Position numbers and translations under genes: made by a program. Shown one piece after another: positions 54,073 to 61,174 of a DNA stretch of 64,000 nt (position 1 is the stretch's first letter; every line of letters starts with the position of its first letter). Under the pieces are notes generated by a model, which saw nothing but the letters and a program-made list of their open reading frames with translations, made no database searches and had not been told where the DNA came from. Source of the stretch: an uncultured Shimia sp. (lineage in GTDB: Bacteria; Pseudomonadota; Alphaproteobacteria; Rhodobacterales; Rhodobacteraceae); contig CALCOY010000034.1 of assembly GCA_937897325.1 (NCBI GenBank), positions 1 through 64,000 on the forward strand, written 5' to 3'.

Positions 54073-54864
54073 ATGGCTGATTTAGACGATGCCTATGCCA
54101 ATGCGCCCTACATCCCCGACGCCGAAAGCTACCCGCCCCGCTGGATAGGAGAGGCCGAAGCCTTTCGCGCAAATCTGGGCGCGCGCGCTGCACTCGATCT
54201 GCCCTACGGTCCGTCCGAGCGACAGGCATATGACATGTTTTTGCCCGAAGGCGATGCGCAAGGCACGCTGATTTTTGTACATGGTGGTTATTGGCGGACC
54301 TTTGATCGCAAGACGTGGTCACATTTCGCGAAAGGCGCGCTGGCGAAGGGCTGGGCGGTTGCGATGCCGTCTTACAATCTATGCCCACATGTGCGCATCG
54401 CGACCATCACGCAAGAGATCGCATTGGCCGTTCAGGAGATCGCCAGCAAGACCGACGGGCCGATCAGCCTTGCCGGACATTCGGCGGGCGGTCATTTGGT
54501 GGCACGGATGCTGGCACCGGGTATGATGCCCGGCGATGTGACCGTTCGGCTGAGCCATGTGATGCCGATCTCGCCCTTGTCGGATCTGGAGCCGTTGGTC
54601 CAGACCGCCATGAACGCGGATTTCCGGATGGATCAGGCCATGGCGCGGGCCGAAAGCCCATTGCTCCAACCTGCGCCGGATGTCGCGGTTACGGTCTGGG
54701 TGGGCGGTGCGGAACGGCCCGTTTTCCTCGATCAGGCGATGTGGCTTGGCCAGGCTTGGGCCTGCGCGCATGTTGTGGCCAAAGACAAACACCATTTCGA
54801 TGTGATCGACGACCTGACGGATGAAAAGAGCGCCATGATCACCACCTTGACGGCCCCTGCCTGA
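54073..54864 (+). CDS. Alpha/beta hydrolase, kynurenine-formamidase-like
   Basis: The 263-aa product has the oxyanion motif FVHGGYWRTFDRKTWSH (HGGYW, about residues 70-74) that marks the kynurenine formamidase group. The nucleophile Ser lies in LAGHSAGGHLVARML (about 137), and the C-terminal HHFDVIDDL supplies the catalytic His. Despite the motif, no other kynurenine-pathway gene is nearby. The substrate may be an amide or ester. It is divergent from gabD across 75 nt. Confidence 0.85.
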   Translation: MADLDDAYANAPYIPDAESYPPRWIGEAEAFRANLGARAALDLPYGPSERQAYDMFLPEGDAQGTLIFVHGGYWRTFDRKTWSHFAKGALAKGWAVAMPSYNLCPHVRIATITQEIALAVQEIASKTDGPISLAGHSAGGHLVARMLAPGMMPGDVTVRLSHVMPISPLSDLEPLVQTAMNADFRMDQAMARAESPLLQPAPDVAVTVWVGGAERPVFLDQAMWLGQAWACAHVVAKDKHHFDVIDDLTDEKSAMITTLTAPA

Positions 54865-54954
54865 TCGGGCATCGCTGCATCGCGGGTGATGGCGTCGCCC
54901 GGTTTTCGCATCCTTGTCCTGCACGCCGGGACCTGTCTTTTGGGGGAGGCACGG

Positions 54955-56163
54955 ATGACACCCCGTCCTGATTTCTACCGCTTTCACAACGGCGAAAAGG
55001 CCGAGCTGCCATTCGACGATCATGAATATGAAGCGCGGCTCAGCGCTTTGCGCGGCCGGATGGCCGATGCGGGTGTCGAGGCGGCCGTTTTCACCTCGAT
55101 GCACAACATCGCCTATTATTCCGGTTTTCTTTATTGCGCCTTCGGACGCCCCTACGGCCTTGTCGTCACGCCGACTGAAAGCGTAACGATCAGTGCAGGG
55201 ATCGATGCGGGTCAACCGTGGCGGCGCTGCTATGGGGACAACCTGACCTACACGGACTGGCAGCGCGACAATTTCTGGCGTGCGGTGCAATCCGTCACTG
55301 GCACTGGCAGGCATTGCGGCTATGAAGGCGATCACATGACGATTGCGGCCCGCGATCTCTTCAGCGCGATCTTAGCGCCTTCGGATGTCACTGACCTTGC
55401 CTCAATCGCGATGGCGCAAAGGATGCGCAAGTCAAAGGCCGAGATCGCCCTTATCCGCGCGGGGGCGGCGGTTGCGGATGTGGGCGGCTATGCAATCCAT
55501 GACGCCGCAACGGCAGGTGCACGTGAGATCGACGTGGCCATGGCCGGGCGCGACGCCATGGAAAAAGAGATTGCCAAACGGTTCCCTGATGCCGAATACC
55601 GCGACACATGGGTCTGGTTTCAATCGGGCATCAACACGGACGGCGCACACAATCCTGTAACAGGCCGCAAGCTTAAGGCGGGCGATATCCTCTCGCTGAA
55701 CGCCTTCCCGATGATCTCGGGCTATTACACGGCGCTTGAACGCACGATGTTCGTCGAAACGGTCGATGACGCAAGCTTGAAGATATGGGCGGCCAATGTT
55801 GCGGCCCATGAATTGGGTATGAGCCTTCTCAAACCCGGAATCTCCTGTGCGGAGGTCACAGCGAAGATCAACGATTTCTTTGCCGCGCAGGACCTCTTGC
55901 AATACCGGACCTTTGGTTACGGTCATTCCTTCGGTCTCCTTTCGCATTATTACGGGCGCGAAGCGGGGCTTGAACTGCGCGAAGATATCGACACGGTCCT
56001 GGAGCCGGGAATGGTCATATCGATGGAGCCAATGCTGACGATCCCGTGGGGCCAGCCTGGGGCAGGGGGCTACCGAGAACATGACATCCTGATCATCACC
56101 GATGACGACGCGGAGAACATAACCGGCTATCCCTACGGCCCAGGCTTCAACGTCGTCGGCTAG
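54955..56163 (+). CDS. Creatinase (creatine amidinohydrolase)
   Basis: Creatinase splits creatine into sarcosine and urea. The 402-aa product has the pita-bread fold of the M24 family without the metal ligands. It matches Pseudomonas creatinase closely in blocks: FTSMHNIAYYSGFLYCAFGR, DAGQPWRRCYGDNLTYTDWQ, WFQSGINTDGAHNPVTGRKL (catalytic His near 231, equivalent to His232), QYRTFGYGHSFGLLSHYYGR and EPGMVISMEPM. The length (~403 aa) agrees. I chose the ATG at 54955, preceded by GGGAGG. No sarcosine oxidase is in the window. Confidence 0.92.
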   Translation: MTPRPDFYRFHNGEKAELPFDDHEYEARLSALRGRMADAGVEAAVFTSMHNIAYYSGFLYCAFGRPYGLVVTPTESVTISAGIDAGQPWRRCYGDNLTYTDWQRDNFWRAVQSVTGTGRHCGYEGDHMTIAARDLFSAILAPSDVTDLASIAMAQRMRKSKAEIALIRAGAAVADVGGYAIHDAATAGAREIDVAMAGRDAMEKEIAKRFPDAEYRDTWVWFQSGINTDGAHNPVTGRKLKAGDILSLNAFPMISGYYTALERTMFVETVDDASLKIWAANVAAHELGMSLLKPGISCAEVTAKINDFFAAQDLLQYRTFGYGHSFGLLSHYYGREAGLELREDIDTVLEPGMVISMEPMLTIPWGQPGAGGYREHDILIITDDDAENITGYPYGPGFNVVG

Positions 56164-56301
56164 TTGTTTCGCTGCTGAATCCGGACGAGCCTTTCTTGTC
56201 GTCACAAGTACGGCAAGGAGTTTGACGGGCGGCGCCCCTCATCGAAGCGCGCCCGGATGGGGGCGCAAAACATCATATGTGGCGCAGCCGCGCGAAACAG
56301 G

Positions 56302-56330
56302 AAAAACCGCCCGCTGAGTGAAACGGGCGG
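56302..56330 (-). terminator. Rho-independent terminator after the pspA-yiaAB operon
   Basis: CCGCCCG (56307-56313) and CGGGCGG (56324-56330) form a 7-bp GC stem. On the minus strand it is followed by TTTTTC. It lies about 25 nt beyond the yiaAB-type gene stop and ends the TetR-PspA-YiaAB transcript. Confidence 0.85.
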
Positions 56331-56355
56331 CGGTACTCGTTACGCACCTCTGGCG

Positions 56356-56652
56356 TCAGGCAGCGTCCTTGTGCTCTTTGACGTCGCCCACATATTCTTC
56401 GAGAAGTTTTTCGTTCCGCGCCTCTTCAATCCGGTTGATCCGGTCAACCCGTGCTTGGTTGTCGAAGCGGTATTTGACGAAGTTCACGAGGCTCAGCGTC
56501 AGAAGCAGAACGGCGATGCCCCAGTAGCCCTTTGTTGACAGTGGCACATCGGTCGAAAGCCAGAGCGACAGGCCAAGCAGGACGTAGGCGGCCACGACAC
56601 CCATCCCGTTGAAGAACATGATGACGCTGTTGTCAGGTTTGTCACTATACAT
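56356..56652 (-). CDS. YiaA/YiaB-family inner-membrane protein
   Basis: The 98-aa product has two membrane helices (about 9-32, MFFNGMGVVAAYVLLGLSLW, and 41-62, YWGIAVLLLTLSLVNFVKY) joined by a short loop, as in the yiaAB two-helix domain. A charged cytoplasmic tail follows (RINRIEEARNEKLLEEYVGD). YiaAB proteins are small membrane proteins of unknown role that recur near stress genes. It lies 29 nt behind pspA on the same strand and ends the operon. Confidence 0.87.
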   Translation of the reverse strand: MYSDKPDNSVIMFFNGMGVVAAYVLLGLSLWLSTDVPLSTKGYWGIAVLLLTLSLVNFVKYRFDNQARVDRINRIEEARNEKLLEEYVGDVKEHKDAA

Positions 56653-56681
56653 AAGAATACCCCTCTAGATCTTTGTTAAAT

Positions 56682-57353
56682 TTACTCTTTAAGTCGTGAC
56701 AGAATGTCATTGGCAGTGACTTTCGTGGCGGGTCCAAAGCCGGCCTCGGCCATCCGATCTTCAAGCCCGCTGTGATCAAGCCCCGCATTGATATCGGCAA
56801 TGATCTCGGCTTGTTCCAGCGGGTCGTCCTTGCCCATCACCCGGTTGATCAGGTCCTGCGCCTGGTCTGCGGCAGAGGCCCCTTGCAACGTGGTATGCAG
56901 GCCCGATTGAATGTTTTGTTCCCTGCGGACCGCTCGCGCTGTCAGTGCTCCCTGTTTGAGGTCGATCACCCGGCGATGCCCCTTTTCCACCGATCGGCGT
57001 AGGCGCGTCGTCTGGCGCTCCAGCCGGTCTATTGTGTCACGCCTCAGCGCGGCCTCATTTTCCATTTCGGCGATAGCGCTTGCGGCTTCGCGCGCCATGT
57101 CTTCGCGATCGTCGGTCAAGGCTTCCTGCGCCCGCTCGGTCAGCGTGGCGATCCGTGTCTGCAGCATATCGAGCAGCTTCTGCTCTGACCGTTTGCGTTG
57201 GATCAGGCTGGCAAGCGTGGATTTGGCTGCGCGCACCTGTGCATCTGTTTCGCGGATTTTCTGATCAATCAACTCCAGCGCATAGACATCCCGCACCCGG
57301 TCCTCGGCTCGGGCATTGGCGCCTGCAAATAGAGTTTTGAATGTTGCCAGCAT
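56682..57353 (-). CDS. pspA: PspA/IM30 phage-shock protein
   Basis: The 223-aa product is a nearly all-helical ESCRT-III-like protein: MLATFKTLFAGANARAEDRV, LELIDQKIRETDAQVRAAKS, RKRSEQKLLDMLQTRIATLT, then three more helices. PspA polymers bind stressed inner membranes and remodel them. The C-terminus (KVTANDILSRLKE) ends in a short helix. The ATG at 57353 has GGGAG upstream; an earlier ATG at 57359 is possible. Three TGAAC-N3-GTTCA sites lie between it and the TetR gene, so TetR probably represses pspA. No PspF or PspBC genes are present. Confidence 0.9.
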   Translation of the reverse strand: MLATFKTLFAGANARAEDRVRDVYALELIDQKIRETDAQVRAAKSTLASLIQRKRSEQKLLDMLQTRIATLTERAQEALTDDREDMAREAASAIAEMENEAALRRDTIDRLERQTTRLRRSVEKGHRRVIDLKQGALTARAVRREQNIQSGLHTTLQGASAADQAQDLINRVMGKDDPLEQAEIIADINAGLDHSGLEDRMAEAGFGPATKVTANDILSRLKE

Positions 57354-57369
57354 TGGCATCTCCCTTCCG

Positions 57370-57382
57370 TGAACATCGTTCA
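57370..57382. promoter_or_regulatory. TetR operator A
   Basis: TGAACATCGTTCA has arms TGAAC and GTTCA around ATC. It lies 17 bp upstream of the pspA start codon, where a bound repressor would block transcription or the ribosome-binding region. Confidence 0.65.
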
Positions 57383-57400
57383 AGAAGCGAGATAGAACAT

Positions 57401-57419
57401 TCTTGAACATCGTTCAAGA
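57401..57419. promoter_or_regulatory. TetR operator B
   Basis: TCTTGAACATCGTTCAAGA has perfect 8-bp arms around ATC. It is the strongest of the four sites and lies in the 83-bp gap between tetR and pspA. Confidence 0.75.
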
Positions 57420-57426
57420 CATTTTT

Positions 57427-57439
57427 TGAACAATGTTCA
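57427..57439. promoter_or_regulatory. TetR operator C
   Basis: TGAACAATGTTCA has arms TGAAC and GTTCA around AAT. It overlaps the last codons of the TetR gene (stop at 57437-57439) and is 23 bp, centre to centre, from operator B. Confidence 0.6.
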
Positions 57440-58039
57440 GTTTTTTTTCTGAGTTGCCGATCGCAGCAGCAAAGCAATCATGTATTCAAGCTGCGCTTCG
57501 GGCACGGCAGAGATGCGGTTTTCCAGGCCCAAAAGCACAATCCCGTGCACTGAAGAGAAAAGCGTACGCGTCATCAGGTCGACTTCTTCGGCATCGAAAT
57601 CGGGAAAGCATTCGCTCACAGGGCCACTGATATATCCGAATAGCCGGGCGAGTTCGTCCAGATACCATTGCGGAACCTGCATGTCGGTCGACATGCGCAG
57701 CCCGAACAGCGCCCGCCAGAGATTCGGGTGAAGTGCTGCATAGTCCATATAGGCATGCGACATCACGATCAGCCGATCGGTCGGGGGCAGGTTGGTCTTG
57801 CCCTTAAGCGCCTTTGCGACATGTGCGCCGAGGCTTTGGAAGGTGCGCCCGTTTACCGCGATCATGATGTCTTGCAGATCGTCAAACACATTGTAGATCG
57901 CCCCGACAGAACAATCGGCCTCGGTCGCCAGGGCGCGGGCCTTGACGGCTGATAAGCCTTCTTCCTCGATATGCCGTTCGGCGATCCGGATCAGCCGATC
58001 GCGCAGGTCCTTGCGCCGTTCTTCTACCTTGCCCACCAT
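57437..58039 (-). CDS. TetR-family regulator of the PspA/AAA+ region
   Basis: The 200-aa product has the TetR HTH in its first ~55 residues (RKDLRDRLIRIAERHIEEEG, LSAVKARALATEADCSVGAI, YNVFDDLQDIMIAVN) and a helical ligand domain. It starts with ATG at 58039; the upstream in-frame extension begins at 58066 inside operator D. pspA and the yiaAB-type gene follow on the same strand. The plus-strand coiled-coil/AAA+ cluster starts 206 bp away in the other direction. It probably controls both arms through the TGAAC sites (inference). Confidence 0.92.
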   Translation of the reverse strand: MVGKVEERRKDLRDRLIRIAERHIEEEGLSAVKARALATEADCSVGAIYNVFDDLQDIMIAVNGRTFQSLGAHVAKALKGKTNLPPTDRLIVMSHAYMDYAALHPNLWRALFGLRMSTDMQVPQWYLDELARLFGYISGPVSECFPDFDAEEVDLMTRTLFSSVHGIVLLGLENRISAVPEAQLEYMIALLLRSATQKKN

Positions 58040-58052
58040 TGAGACACCCCCG

Positions 58053-58065
58053 TGAACCCCGTTCA
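58053..58065. promoter_or_regulatory. TetR operator D
   Basis: TGAACCCCGTTCA has arms TGAAC and GTTCA around CCC. It lies 14 bp upstream of the TetR start codon, in the gap between the two divergent transcripts, and fits autoregulation. Confidence 0.7.
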
Positions 58066-58186
58066 AAGGAATAGCGCCCCGTCGTCTTGGTGGGAAGGGT
58101 GAAAGTCGAAGCGGTTTTATGGGACCAGCGCCTTTCTTTCGCCCAACCCATTTGCAACACTTGTCACGAATTCTCTGGGGCGACCG

Positions 58187-58205
58187 ATGTAAACGGGTGT
58201 TACAT
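58187..58205. promoter_or_regulatory. Inverted repeat upstream of the coiled-coil gene
   Basis: ATGTAA (58187-58192) and TTACAT (58200-58205) are separated by 7 bp, 41 bp before the start of the coiled-coil gene. It may be an additional operator of the plus-strand cluster. It could also be chance, because 6-bp arms are weak evidence. Confidence 0.3.
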
Positions 58206-58245
58206 TGCCTAAATACATCTCAGGAGATTATAAAACGGAGGGACA

Positions 58246-59322
58246 ATGTCCGATTTTCAAGCTCAGGTTCAGGAATCGCAAACGCAAGTGGCAGAGGCGC
58301 AGGCAAAGATCGCTGAACTGACCAGCCGCATTGAAACCGCGCGCCAAAAGATGAAATCCGGCGACGACATCGCGATGGACATCGAAAACGCGACGCTCGA
58401 AGATGTGCATGCGCATACAGATGTCATGAACGCCAACATTGCCGAACTGATCATGGGCCTCGACGATGTGACCAGCGCGTTCTCGAAGGATTTTGACGAG
58501 ATGCGCAACAAGACAGGCTGGGAAAGCTTTGTCGGGATCTTTGCGAAGGCCAAGGCAGAGTCCATGCGTCAGGAGCGCATTCGGACAGCCAGCATTGACG
58601 ACAAGTTGCAGGACTTGATTTCCAAATCGGACGTCATTGTGAACCTGCTGCAAGGCCAGTTGACCATGCTGGAAGAACAGAAGGTGAGCGTTGAGGGCAA
58701 CCTGTCTGAAACCCTTAATGAACGCGAGATGGTCGTCGGAGAGCTTGAGGCGCTGAAGGCGGACATCCAGGCCATGGATCCCAAGATCATCAGCCTCGAA
58801 AACCAGATCGCTTCTGAGACAGATGCTGCCAAGAGGACGGCGTTAGAAACCGAGTTGGCGGAGATCAACAGCAAATACAACGCCATGGTTCAGGATGAGC
58901 AGGTGAAGCTGGCAAAATCCCAGACGCTGGAGCGCTATATCGAAAAGGGCAAAACCTGGATCGACAGCCTTCAGAACCAGGCGGCGACGCAGATGGTGCT
59001 GATCAACAAGCTGCAGACCGACACCAAGCAGCGGGTTGTGCTTTATGATGCGCTGACAAGTTCGTTGAAAACCGCACAACAGCAGGACGTGGCGCATCGG
59101 ATCAACGAGATCGGTGTGCAGACCGACCAAGAGGCGCAGACGGCCATGGCCGGGATCGGCGCGGCGACGAATGCAAGGATGGCGGACATGCTTGAGGCCC
59201 ATGAGGACCAGATGGTCTTTGCCCGGGAAGTGCTAGAGGCCAAAGCCAAGGCTGACGAACGTTTTGCCCGGCGGTTTGAGGAGATCGTGAAGAAGCATGA
59301 CAGCAATGCGTATGGGGCGTGA
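58246..59322 (+). CDS. Long coiled-coil protein of unknown function
   Basis: The 358-aa product is almost wholly helical, with Q/E/A/K-rich coiled-coil stretches at residues 1-40, about 120-235 (KVSVEGNLSETLNEREMVVG, EIASETDAAKRTALETE-like heptads) and 300-355. There is no membrane helix or signal peptide. A central WESFVGIFAKAKAESMRQER and LERYIEKGKTWIDSLQNQAA faintly recall TelA (toxic anion resistance) proteins, but I would not assign it. GGAGGGACA precedes the ATG. It opens the plus-strand cluster divergent from TetR-PspA-YiaAB, and its stop overlaps the next start. Confidence 0.75.
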   Translation: MSDFQAQVQESQTQVAEAQAKIAELTSRIETARQKMKSGDDIAMDIENATLEDVHAHTDVMNANIAELIMGLDDVTSAFSKDFDEMRNKTGWESFVGIFAKAKAESMRQERIRTASIDDKLQDLISKSDVIVNLLQGQLTMLEEQKVSVEGNLSETLNEREMVVGELEALKADIQAMDPKIISLENQIASETDAAKRTALETELAEINSKYNAMVQDEQVKLAKSQTLERYIEKGKTWIDSLQNQAATQMVLINKLQTDTKQRVVLYDALTSSLKTAQQQDVAHRINEIGVQTDQEAQTAMAGIGAATNARMADMLEAHEDQMVFAREVLEAKAKADERFARRFEEIVKKHDSNAYGA

Positions 59323-59681
59323 TGAGCAGCCACGGCCAGCGGAGAACACTCTCCTTCTACGGAGCATTATCAGCCGCGCTTTGGTTGGGTCTGTTTCTAC
59401 ATGTATTCCAAAACCATTCGGCACTTTCTGATTTGGTATCGATGCCGTCTTGGTTTCCATTTGGAAACATCACAGTCGACTGGATCATATTGGCGATGCT
59501 TGCCTCGATCGGTTTCGCAATTGGTTGTGCGTTTGGCGCAGTCGGCAGAGAGTTTAAGCGCCAACAAATGCTAGCTTCAACGAACCTAAATGCACCTGCG
59601 TCCGCTAAAGGCAAAGCCAAAACCGGATGGCTGGATCGGAACATTTTTCTTCTGGATGAAAATGGCAATCATGTCAGATGA
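59322..59681 (+). CDS. Small membrane protein, AT-rich insert
   Basis: The 119-aa product has two membrane helices (about 11-30, YGALSAALWLGLFLHVF, and 52-73, VDWIILAMLASIGFAIGCAF) and a basic, Lys-rich cytoplasmic tail. It begins in the stop codon of the coiled-coil gene. By eye, parts of it are near 42 percent GC, against well over 60 percent in the neighbouring cluster genes. It may be a later insertion into the cluster. I recognise no family. Confidence 0.65.
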   Translation: MSSHGQRRTLSFYGALSAALWLGLFLHVFQNHSALSDLVSMPSWFPFGNITVDWIILAMLASIGFAIGCAFGAVGREFKRQQMLASTNLNAPASAKGKAKTGWLDRNIFLLDENGNHVR

Positions 59682-59699
59682 CTTTGTGATCTATCTGCA

Positions 59700-60815
59700 A
59701 TGATTGATCAATCCCCGACCGGCCTCACCGACACTTTCGTCGCGCGCCGATATTTTCGCAAGTTCGAGACGATCACCAACCATCTTCCGCGTGTGGCGGG
59801 GGTGATGGAGGCGGATGGGCATCTGTCGCGTCACGAGATTGTCGGGCTGACGCATTATCTCGCGCAGGTCAGCTACACCTTCCGGGCTTTGTCGCTTAAA
59901 TACCTCCTGACCGGGCGGGAGACGGGGCGCTTCTTTGGCTCGCTTGCCATCGACCGGACCGAAAGCGGCTTTCCCGTGGCTGAGGAAATCCTAACGATGG
60001 CCAATGATGCGCAACAGGCAGACCGGCATTTGCGAAACATGCCCTCGGAGGCTGATCTCAAGAAAGAGATGGTCGAGGTGATTGTGGGCAAACGCGAGGT
60101 GCCGACAAAGCTGCAGTTCGCTCTTTCGCAGCGACTTTACTACGAGGAATTGCTGCGCGGTGATCTGTTCTGGGCCCGCAATGACCCAGAGGTGCAGTGG
60201 CTGGGCAATATTAGCGATCAGCGGCGTCGCTTCCTGCTGCATTGGGCGGTTTACGACAGCCAACTCAACCTGCCGATCATCTACCTGATGGAGCTTGAGG
60301 ACAGCGGTAAGGTTGCGCTGCCCAAGGACCAGCGGCGGTGGCCCGAAGTGCAGGCGCACCTGATGGCGCAATCCCTTGGCGCGTTGAAGCTGGTGACGAT
60401 CGCGACGGGCTTTGACCAGGATTTCAATGACCTGCACCCCAAGCGCCTGCGCCGGTTCCATGTCGGCCCGATGTATTCCAGCGCCTTCACGGCTCAGACA
60501 GGTCCGCTTGGCAAAGTATTGTCCGAGGCACGCGCACCTGAGGGTCATGACTGGGCGTTGGTCTGGACGGAAGAAGAGCTTTTGTCCGAACAGGTGATCG
60601 AAGAGCGTCAGGGTTGGTTTTCAAGTGTTGAACGCGAGGTCTTCGCGCTTGACCCATTTGCCGGGCGGGGGGCGGATAGCGGGGCCACACGGATGGATCG
60701 CAGCATCATCCTGCCGCAAAGGCCCTATCAGGTGCTCGAAGAGATGGGACCACCTGGCTTTTCGACCGTGCGGAAATTCGTGGTGAGCCCGCAGGGGCGG
60801 GTGCTGAGGTATTAG
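59700..60815 (+). CDS. Conserved 371-aa protein of unknown function
   Basis: The protein starts MIDQSPTGLTDTFVARRYFR and is soluble, mixed helical. The N-terminal half is helix-rich (FETITNHLPRVAGVMEADGH, LQFALSQRLYYEELLRGDLF). The C-terminal half has WLGNISDQRRRFLLHWAVYD, FHVGPMYSSAFTAQTGPLG and a final VSPQGRVLRY. Residues such as HDWALVWTEEELLSEQ look like part of a folded domain. I do not recognise a family. It is in the middle of the cluster and GC-rich like the AAA+ gene, so it belongs to the core set. Confidence 0.72.
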   Translation: MIDQSPTGLTDTFVARRYFRKFETITNHLPRVAGVMEADGHLSRHEIVGLTHYLAQVSYTFRALSLKYLLTGRETGRFFGSLAIDRTESGFPVAEEILTMANDAQQADRHLRNMPSEADLKKEMVEVIVGKREVPTKLQFALSQRLYYEELLRGDLFWARNDPEVQWLGNISDQRRRFLLHWAVYDSQLNLPIIYLMELEDSGKVALPKDQRRWPEVQAHLMAQSLGALKLVTIATGFDQDFNDLHPKRLRRFHVGPMYSSAFTAQTGPLGKVLSEARAPEGHDWALVWTEEELLSEQVIEERQGWFSSVEREVFALDPFAGRGADSGATRMDRSIILPQRPYQVLEEMGPPGFSTVRKFVVSPQGRVLRY

Positions 60816-60843
60816 TGGGCCGAACTTATGGGTCGCCAACGTC

Positions 60844-60886
60844 GGATGCCTCCGGCGGGGATATTTGGGGCCCAGAGAAGAATGGG
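60844..60886. repeat. Rhodobacterales-type intergenic GATATTT repeat
   Basis: The stretch GGATGCCTCCGGCGGGGATA, then TTTGGGGCCCAGAGAAGAAT, fits a short intergenic repeat (GCCTCCGGCGGGGATATTTnGGGCC...AGAA) that I associate with Rhodobacterales genomes. It lies in the 83-bp gap before the small 2-helix gene. A related copy is at 17932-17996. It marks the only clear gap inside the plus-strand cluster. Confidence 0.45.
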
Positions 60887-60898
60887 ATTTGAGAGCGT

Positions 60899-61174
60899 AT
60901 GAGTGATCGGTTTGACAGTTCCGAGAGGCAGAACATGCAGATATCGTTCTGGTTCTTTCTGACCTATCTCCGCAGTGACCGGCTGCTTTTGGCCGTTGCA
61001 TTTTGGCTGTTTCTGGGCGCTGCTTGGTTGATCCATCCGGATGGCCTCGTGACGCTTCGAAGGGGTTTTGTGGCCGAAGTTGTTCTGCTTTTCGGCCCGC
61101 CTGGATACTTGGTTTGGGAATGGATCGTATTCCGGGACCAAACCCGTGATGCGCGAAAGGCGTTAGATAAATGA
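60899..61174 (+). CDS. Small two-helix membrane protein
   Basis: The 91-aa product has two hydrophobic stretches (about 17-46, FWFFLTYLRSDRLLLAVAFW and LFLGAAWLI, and 58-78, VAEVVLLFGPPGYLVWEWIV) and short charged ends. It overlaps the AAA+ gene by 4 nt, so it is probably translated with it and may anchor or contact the ATPase at the membrane. Start ATG at 60899. No family recognised. Confidence 0.72.
   Translation: MSDRFDSSERQNMQISFWFFLTYLRSDRLLLAVAFWLFLGAAWLIHPDGLVTLRRGFVAEVVLLFGPPGYLVWEWIVFRDQTRDARKALDK

Noticed and set aside
57395-57408. LexA (SOS) box of the alphaproteobacterial GAAC-N7-GAAC type near pspA
   Set aside because: The two GAAC words are 6 bp apart, not 7, and both are parts of the better TGAAC-N3-GTTCA palindromes.
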